Source of the DNA: a virus
Direction: 5' to 3' (one strand)
DNA: 20,238 nt
Virus record (IMG/VR): IMGVR_UViG_3300020469_004510
Span: 1 to 20,238 of that record
A model generated the notes under the pieces. The model made no database searches. It had not been told where the DNA came from and was given only the letters and a program-made list of their open reading frames with translations. A program made the position numbers and the translations under genes. Below are positions 9,001 to 18,000 of the stretch, piece by piece; the first letter of the stretch is position 1, and every line of letters starts with the position of its first letter.

Positions 9001-12000
9001 ATTATTTGCAACATTAACTAGATTTCCAACTAAGAGACTGTGAGATCCAATAGTTGCTTCAATAATACCAGTTGTAGGATTATAAGTTGCTGTTGATGCT
9101 GTAAATTGAGCTACTGCATCATTAGTAATTCCCCAGTCTCCAGTGATAATATTATCGGTATTAGTATAATCGAGATCACCGTTAATCGCTTGCTTACAAT
9201 AATAAGCTAATCTTGTGTGTGCATAGACAGATTGCCACACCTGAAGTCTGATATGTTGAATTTCATTATTAGTATTCAGGTAGAATTTAGCAGCGGTAAC
9301 TATATTCTCATTACCACCAAATTCAATATCATTCGCAAGTTCCCCGACAATAATTGCCAAGTCAGTTTGACAACGTTCTGTACCAGCAGTACTAGCACCA
9401 TTAATATTTCTAGGCATTTGTGTGACAAGATCTGGATACCTAGTAAGCATATCCGCAGATGCCTTATCAACAATTACAGAACTGTTTGCTCTAATTAAGT
9501 TTGCTGCATCACGGAATCTGTATTGACCATTAACACCAATCTGATTTGTATAAACAAGATCATTAGCACCATCATGGTATGTTCCAATAAATTCATTATT
9601 CAAGAACGCATCAACTGTAGCACCAACAAATTCAGTTATAGGAGTAACCTTAGTAACTGTAGCAAGGTGGTCAGCATTTTGATCATTAGTAGTTGTACCA
9701 ATTGCTTCACTAATTGTATCTTCTGCAATATCTAAAAGGTTATTAACTGTGGATACAACGTCTGCACAACCTAAATTGGTGTAATTAAGAACAACAATAC
9801 CATCTGTAAGAGCACTACTAAAGGTGTGAGTATATTGCTCACCAGCAGGAGATGCACTTACATTTATAGTAAACGTATTTGTTGTTACTGCAGTAACTTT
9901 TAGAACTTTATTGTAGAATGGATCAGTCTTACGAGGATATGGATGAATGGTATAATCAGAATCTTTAGAACATGTAAATGATAGAGACTCAGGATTGATC
10001 CTAATCAAACTATTAGTTGTAAGTCCGTGTCCATTAGAAGTAATTACCAATACACCTGTCGATGCATTATAAGTTGTTCCAGATGCAGCAGTTAATGTTG
10101 AAATTGTGGAATAAGATTGGTCAGTAACAGTTGCATCAGTAAATTGAGTAAATCCATGACTACCTGCAATAGTGATAGGAACATAGTTTACAATAGAACT
10201 CATAAGTCCTTGGATTGTCTGTAAACCAGTTAATAATTGATTATCATCAACTGTTGTATAACCAACAATACCACTAACACTAGCACCAGATCTGTCTACG
10301 AGAGCAGCAGATGCATCCCAGACATGACTATTACTACCGTTACGCATATCCTGAATCAATCCCTGTAGAATTGTCTTATATGTACCGCTAAAACTGATAG
10401 AAGTAAGTTCTTGTGTAAATCTCCAGAAGAATACAGAACCAGCAGAGGAATATGCAGAAGGATCAGCGAACTGAGCACCTAAAATTATTCTATTAGAACC
10501 AACAGCTAACGAATTAGGACTGTAACCAGGATTGTCGTAAGGACTTGCTACTGGCATGACAAGACTTGCCTCACCTGTACCATCAAGATTGAATGCATAA
10601 AGTTGACCAGAGTTCTGAATTGCACCAGCATCCCAGTATGGAGATGAAGCAAAGATTTTTCCTTGAGCAACCGCTACAGAAGAACCAAAATTGTCTATAT
10701 TACCAATATCAGATGGTTCAATCTTAATTCCACCAGTTCCATCTAAGTTGTAAACAAAAATTGCACCAGCATTAGAAGTATTGCCTGAGGCACCGTCATA
10801 TCCAGCACATCCAACAACAACTTTATTTTCACCAACAGCGACTGCACTACCAAAGTTATCTTGTGCATCTACAGCAGAATCAGTAATCTTAACTTCACCA
10901 GTTCCATCTAAAGCATAAACATAAACTGCACCAGCATCAGTTGCTATTGAATCATGATTCTTAGAACCAACTACAAGTTTGTTACTACCGACAGCAATAC
11001 TCATTCCGAAAGAATCACCAGCAACACCATCACTAGGTTCGATCTTAGTTTCATTAGTACCATTTAAGTCATAACGATAAACAGATCCACGTTTTGAAGC
11101 ATCACCAGGTGCACCAACAAAGATGTAAGTATCGGTCATTGCAACAGACCAACCAAAGTAATCACTAGCTGCATCATCAGAAGCAACAATCTTTGATTCG
11201 CCTGTACCATCAAGACTATAAGTGTATATACAACCAGACTCAGATCCACCATCATCATTATTTGGAGCACCTACTACAACTTTGTTTCCATTTACAGCAA
11301 CAGAATATCCATAGTAATCATTTGTAGCAGCATCAGATGCATTAAGAACGACCTCATTAGTACCATCAAGATTGTAGATATATGCTCTACCAGTATATGT
11401 GTTATATCTGAAAGCACCAACTACCATCCTGTCAGTAGTTCCATCATTAGAAACTGCAACTGAACCACCATAATAGGATTCTGCTGTAATTGTACCTGCA
11501 TTTAATGTAGTTGCAGACTGGAATGCGTCAAATTGGAATGGAGACGCAACAACCGCTGCATAGTTACCTTCTTCAGAAAGAAGATCGATATTTTCCTCTA
11601 CTGATGTTGCAGCATCATAGTATCTGTGAGTTTTAAGTTCAGTTGTTTTAGCAGCAACACCAACGTTAACTGTAATAGTTGTAGCAGTTTCAGCAGTAAT
11701 TGCCAATGCCTGTCCAGATACAGGATCTGTTGATCTTGGATATGCATGATAAGATGTATGATTGTCAGCATCACAAGTGAAAGTAATTCCACCATTAGCA
11801 ATCGTGACTTTATTACTTGTCGTTAAACTATGTGATCCAATTTCTATTACTAAATCTCCAGTCAAATAATCGTATGTTGTGCCAGATGCTGCAGTAAAGT
11901 TTCCACTAGCACCACTACTTGCTGTAAGAGCATTAGTAACACCACTTACAAATGCATGAGTTCCACCACCAACAAAAGCAGGTAATTGACCTTGAACTGC

Positions 12001-15000
12001 ACCAACGTTAACTGTAATAGTTGTAGCAGTTTCAGCAGTAATAGCAATGTTTGTACCAGCAACAGGATCAGATGCTCTTGGATATGCATGATTAGTTGAA
12101 TGACCATCCTTATCACAAGTAAACGTGACAGCACCAGTAGCAATTTGAACAGTGTTGCTTGTTGTCAAACTATGAGCACCAATTTCTAATACAAGATCAC
12201 CAGTAGCGGCATTATAAGTTGTTCCAGATCCTGCTGTAACAGCACTTCCAGAATTAGGAGTAATTCCTCCAGTAGTTCCACTTACAAATGTATGATGTCC
12301 ACCAGTGATGACATACTTGGCACCTTTAACTGTTCCAACATTAACTGCAATAGTTGTTGCAGTTGCTGCGTTTACTCTCAACGCATTATTATGTGCAGGA
12401 TCAGTAGAACGTGGATATGTATGATTGGAAGCAAAATTATTTCTATCACAACTGAATGTTAATGCGTTAGCAGCAATTCTAATACTTTCTCCTACAGGCA
12501 ATGAGTGAGAACCAATAGTCAACACTAATACACCTGTATTAGCATCATAAGTGGCATCAGTAACATTAAATGCTACAATTGGTGATGTTCCAATGTTAAC
12601 TGTAAATGTATTTGTTGAAACTGCAGTGATAGCAATAGTTTGTCCTGATGCAGGATCACCAGATCTAGGATAAGTGTGATGTGTAGTATTACCATCCATA
12701 GCACACTTAAATGTCAATGAGTTATCAGCAATTGTAACTGTATTCGAAGTTGTTAAGTTATGAGCATTAGATGTGATAACAAGATTACCAGTGCTAGCTG
12801 TGTATGCCGCACCTATTACTGGATTTGGTAAGTTGCCAGAATTAGAAACAATACCATTTGTTACAGCAGATACGAATGTGTGTGCATAATTACCACCTGA
12901 CTCAACTGCATTAGCTGTAGCACTTACAAATTTATGAATTCCACCATACTCTCTATTATTTCTAGAAATTGCACTATTATTAAACTCTTCCCCATTAGTA
13001 AATCCTTCACCACCAGACCAATCTTGAGTATATGTCTGACCATTAGTTCCATCAAAGTGAAGAAGTAATTTAGTATTTACATCACCATGGAACATACCTG
13101 ATGGAGAAGTAAATCCTGTGGTATAACGAGCAATATTAGAAACTCGGAAATTATCAAAATATCCAGTAATAATTTGTTGATCATTATTATCAGCACCAAT
13201 TCTAATTGGTTTTGTAGAACCATAGTTACTACTATCAGAATATGTACTACCTTCTTGAGCACCATTTAAGAACACTTTAGTGCTAGTACCAGTTCTAGTA
13301 AGAGCAACGTGATACCAAGTATCAATTACAAGATTTGTTGCACCAGTAATAGTAACGGCACCATTATTGAAATACTTAATATTTGCACCATCAACATACA
13401 GATAAGGAGCAAGTTCAGTTGGACTGAATCTCATATCAAAGATAGTCTTACTACCAGCAGCAATACTATTCAGTTTAACCCAAGTTTCAACAGTAAAGTC
13501 TCCTGTACCAAATCCAAAATCACTAGAAGTTGGGATAGTTAGATATTCATCGATAGGAACTGCATTTACATTGACTGTAATTGTTGTGCCTGTTACTGCA
13601 GTAATAGTGAGAGCAGTACCAGATGAAGGATCAGTTGAACGAGGATATGGATGATTAGTAGCACCACCATCCATTGTGCAAGTAAATACAACTCCACTAT
13701 CAGCAATAGTTACTTTATTTGCTGTGGTGAGGGTGTGAGTACCAATCTCAATGACCATAACACCTGTTAATGGGTTATATGTCGTTCCTGTAGCAGCAGT
13801 AAAGGATCCTGTAGCACCATTACTAGCAACAATTGCATTAGTAACACCACTTGCAAAGGTGTGTGCTGATGTTCCAGCAGAAAGTGCTAGAGATGCACTA
13901 CCAAATTTAGAATTGTAAGTGTTTAATTGAGCACCAGCAACGAATGTCGCATTGTGATAATCTTGACCTGAAGATTGCGTTCTACCAATTTTACCAAGGT
14001 AAATAGTGTTTCTTGCCTGACTATATCCAACAATTTCTGCTTTAGTGTCTTGAGTTCTAATAATTTGACCTTGAGCAAAGAATCCTTCGCCAACCTCACC
14101 AGTAAGAGTAAGTTTCTTAACCTTAAATCTCTCACCCACAGCAAACTCACCACTATTACTTCCATAACGGATTTTGTAGTTGCGAATAGTTTCATCATCA
14201 ATAAAGGCACCACCAATACCAACATTAACTGTAATTGTAGTTGCTGCAACTGCAGTAATTGCTATTGCAGTATTATAAGCAGGATCCCCTACACGAGGAT
14301 ATGTGTGAGTGGTAGAATTTCCATCTAAATCACAAGTGAATACTAGTTTATCGGCACCAATAGTAACTGTATTTGATGTTGTATAACTATGAGACCCAAT
14401 AGTCAATACTAGAAGACCTGTATTGCCATTATAAGTTGCATTGGTCACATCTTTTGTACTACTATCATTAAAGGTAAGAGCACCAGTTGATGTACCACCA
14501 ACATAAGTATGATTATTTGTAGGATCGTAAGTTAAAATATTATTACTAACTGACTCATTAGCAGGGAACTTAGAATCAAACGCACTAAGATTATCAGTAA
14601 AATCAACGATACTTACTTGAGAGGTTGAAATATCGTCAAGAATAATGTTTGGATATGTAACTGAGGTCAATCTGTTGAAGAGAAGACCAAAGAAAGAAGA
14701 ACCAGAAGAAATATTAACCTGTTCAATAAACTCATTAGTTGTAGGATCTTGATACGCACTTGTTGATGTAACACGAGCTACAACACCAGAACTAGCACCA
14801 ATAATAGTATCATTAGTTTGAATATTAAAGAGACCTGGTGTAGATTGATATGTACCAGTTGTTTTACTAAGTGTTAGTTCATTAGTTACTGCAATTTCGG
14901 TAGAATATACTGGAGTATCTTCTTGATGAGAAATTGCTTGTGTACCAAGTTGACCTCTGGTTACTATAAGTGTAGTTGACTCAGTTCCATTTGAAATAGA

Positions 15001-18000
15001 GTCGACTCTTAAAATTTCAGAAGCAACCTGATAGTTTTCACCAGCAGTAAACGTACCTGCAGTTACAGGAGCATCTGCTGCCGAAATAGAAGATATAACT
15101 TCAATACTTGTTGAAGCAGCACCAATACTATAACGAAGATCAGCAATAGGTGTTTCTTGACCTGTTTCAAGGTTTATAGATTCAACAACTGCAGTATCAC
15201 CAGAAAGGTTTGAAACAGCCTCATTATATCCAAACAAACCGTTACTAGTAACATTTGTAACCTCTTGGAGTGCTCCAGAGAATCCAGTAGCACTAACTTG
15301 ACATTGCTCATTGAGAAGGAACGTTCCTTGTGTAACAAAACCAGTAATAGTCTCACCAGCAACAGAAGTTACAGTCAATCTTGATGTAGAAGAAATACCA
15401 ACTAATTCATCTCCGATACTTGGGAAGATACCACTGTTAGCAGGGAATCTAAGATTTTTAGTTGAAACTTGTTGAATACCAATACTAACATACTTAACAC
15501 TTGCAGGAGGTTGAGGTGGTTCAGCAAATACAATAGAATCTCCTTGTACTTCGAACGCTGTATCTGGAGTTTGTGCAACACCGTTAAGAACAATTAGTAG
15601 TTGGTTTGCATTAGCAATTACATTGTCACCATTAACTGTAATTGGGAATTGTGTTCTCTCACCATCAAAAAGATTTGAGATATTATCAAGTCTTTGAACA
15701 ACAGAAGTCAGAATATTCTCTGAAGAAGTAAGGCGTTTTTGACGGAAAAGAACTTCAGTATTATTAAACTCACTGTAAATAGGTTCTGCAAGAGCAAAAC
15801 TCTGAATATTAGGAACTGTTGCATCTCTAGCAAGTTCAACCGACTTAGTAAGTTCAAAGTCAATCTCTTTGTTAGCAGTATATCCATATTCATCAATATT
15901 CAGTTCACCAAATACCTTAAATGATGCAGGGTGAACGTTCTTGATAAGAATATCTTTCCAATCATCAATGGATACAGAAGACTTAACAGCATAAGAGAAG
16001 TCCTGATAATAGTAAGAGTCTTGGATTTTCTGAATGATCTCAGATGGTTTACCAACATCATCAATGAATTGACCTGTGGTCTTAGTGATAGGTCCAACTT
16101 CTAGAACACCCTTAGCAATCTTTAGATCACTGATTACACCAGAAGATTTAGAGATAGCACCAGTAATACTTTGACTTTCTGAGAAAGTTCCTACGTAGTC
16201 AACAATCTTAAGAACTCTCGGTCCAACTTGCCAACCTTGGTTTGTAGAAACATAACCAGTAGCAGTTGCTGTTGCAAGAGTATCACCTTGATATACAAGT
16301 TCTCCTTCTAGGAAAGTAGAAGTAATTACGTTTGCAGTAGCAGCAGCACCAAAAGATTCTGTCAATACTTGTTGTCTTCCAGTTCCTGCGTTAGCAAATG
16401 TAATAGCATCACCCAAATCGGCATTAGCTTTAGTGATAGCAAGTTTTAACTGATCACCTTCAAGAGAGTTTGCTGTACCAGCAACAGCATAATAAGTTGT
16501 AGCAGAATTTAATCTACCAATAGCACCAGAGGCAAGTGGGAATTCTACTCCGTCTCCAGTATCAACAACATTCAAAGTAACTTCAGCACCATTTGTAATT
16601 CCATGAGGGAAAGCAAACTGTAGTAATCCCAAGTCAAGGTTAACAACATAGTTGAAGGAAGATCTTAAAGATACATTTGGTGCAGAGGAATAACCAGCAC
16701 CAGGATCTTTAATGAAGATTTGTTCGATTCTACCGTTTCTAATTGACGCTTCTGCAATAGCATTTGCACCACCACCACCAGTAATTACTACTGCAGGTGC
16801 CTGAGAATATCCAGAACCTGGATCAGTAACAGTGATACTATCCAGAATACTAGTAGAAGTTAACTGAGCGTTAATTGGGAATGTAATTTCAGGACGTAAA
16901 GTGTAATCATGTGGGTAATCATAACCAAAGTTATTGTTCTTAAGTTTCTTAATCTTACCAACATTAGTACCTTTAGCAAATACTACTGCACCAGTTCCAA
17001 ATGGAGGAATAACAACATCTATTTCAGCACCAGAACCAGCTAATCCTGCTCCAAGAATACCAGTAATTGATTCAATATCAATTTGTGCTGTAGTATATCC
17101 TTTACCAGGAGAAGTAATGGTTACAGACTGAATCTGACCAGGAATAGTATCTCCATCATCATTAGTTCCATCTGCAACAACAATGGTAACTAAACCACCT
17201 TCACCGTCTCCACCAATAGGAACACTATTATATGTACCAATAGCATATTCAGTTCCAGGTTCATTAATTTGAACTCTTTCAATTTTTCTGGACGATTGAA
17301 TACCAGTTACAACTGGTAACTTAGCATAGAATCCACCAGAGTTAATAAGTCTAATATCACCAATAGTACCAACTGCTTTTTTAGAACTTGTACTATAAGA
17401 TGATCTACTAATATTTGCATTACCCTCTGGTTCGTTAATTAGAGGGAATTTTAGAATTGTTGCACCTGAGGTAATAGTTGCACCATCAATTTCACTAACC
17501 CTAAATGTTCCGACATATGGAGATTCAACAATGTCACAATAACTATTTGGATCAACAGGAGAATCATCTCCAGTTCTAGATGGATCAAAATAGTATGAGA
17601 TATTAGTAACAATACTACTATCAACTTTAAACTTAACTGTTGGTGCTGCTTGACTTTCTCCTGTAACTCCAGGTGTTCCAATTCTTTCAATAGAGTTGAA
17701 AGAATATTCAAGTTTATAAAGATTATCTTTAGAGAAAGAGAGATTTGCACCAAGCATCGAAGAATGACTTAGGTCAAAACGATATTGATGACCATAATAC
17801 ATCTTTAAAACAGGAGACTTAACAAAAATACTAACATCAGAAGCAGTAGTTGCAGGATCAGTCTGTGCAACAGCACCTAACTTATAAGTAAATTCTCTAT
17901 TACTTACAACTGTCTCAACGGTGAAAGAACCATCATATTCATCATATGCAGTACTACTTACTGTTTGAGTTGGATTTCCATCAACAAAAATATTATCACC

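Larger units (their letters stand above)
11645..12940 (-). repeat. Tandem array of repeat modules c, d, e and f
   Basis: Four modules follow head to tail: c at about 12576-12940, d at 12315-12575, e at 11985-12308 and f at 11645-11968. Each has a xxTGxLVxxIGxHxLTTSNTV strand region, a TFxC cysteine, a YPR-x-x-DP motif and an ITAxTxTTITVNVG end. Modules e and f are the long type with a THxFVSG header; d is the short type starting AFNVTDATYDANTG. Module c is preceded by two successive HxFVSAxTN phrases. The family looks beta-rich. It may be a stalk or spacer with exposed loops; the function is unknown. Confidence 0.88.

Noticed and set aside
8262-14520. CRISPR-like array or transposon repeats
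   Set aside because: The repeats are about 260-325 bases, keep the reading frame and diverge at synonymous sites. They are protein-coding modules, not CRISPR repeats or insertion sequences.
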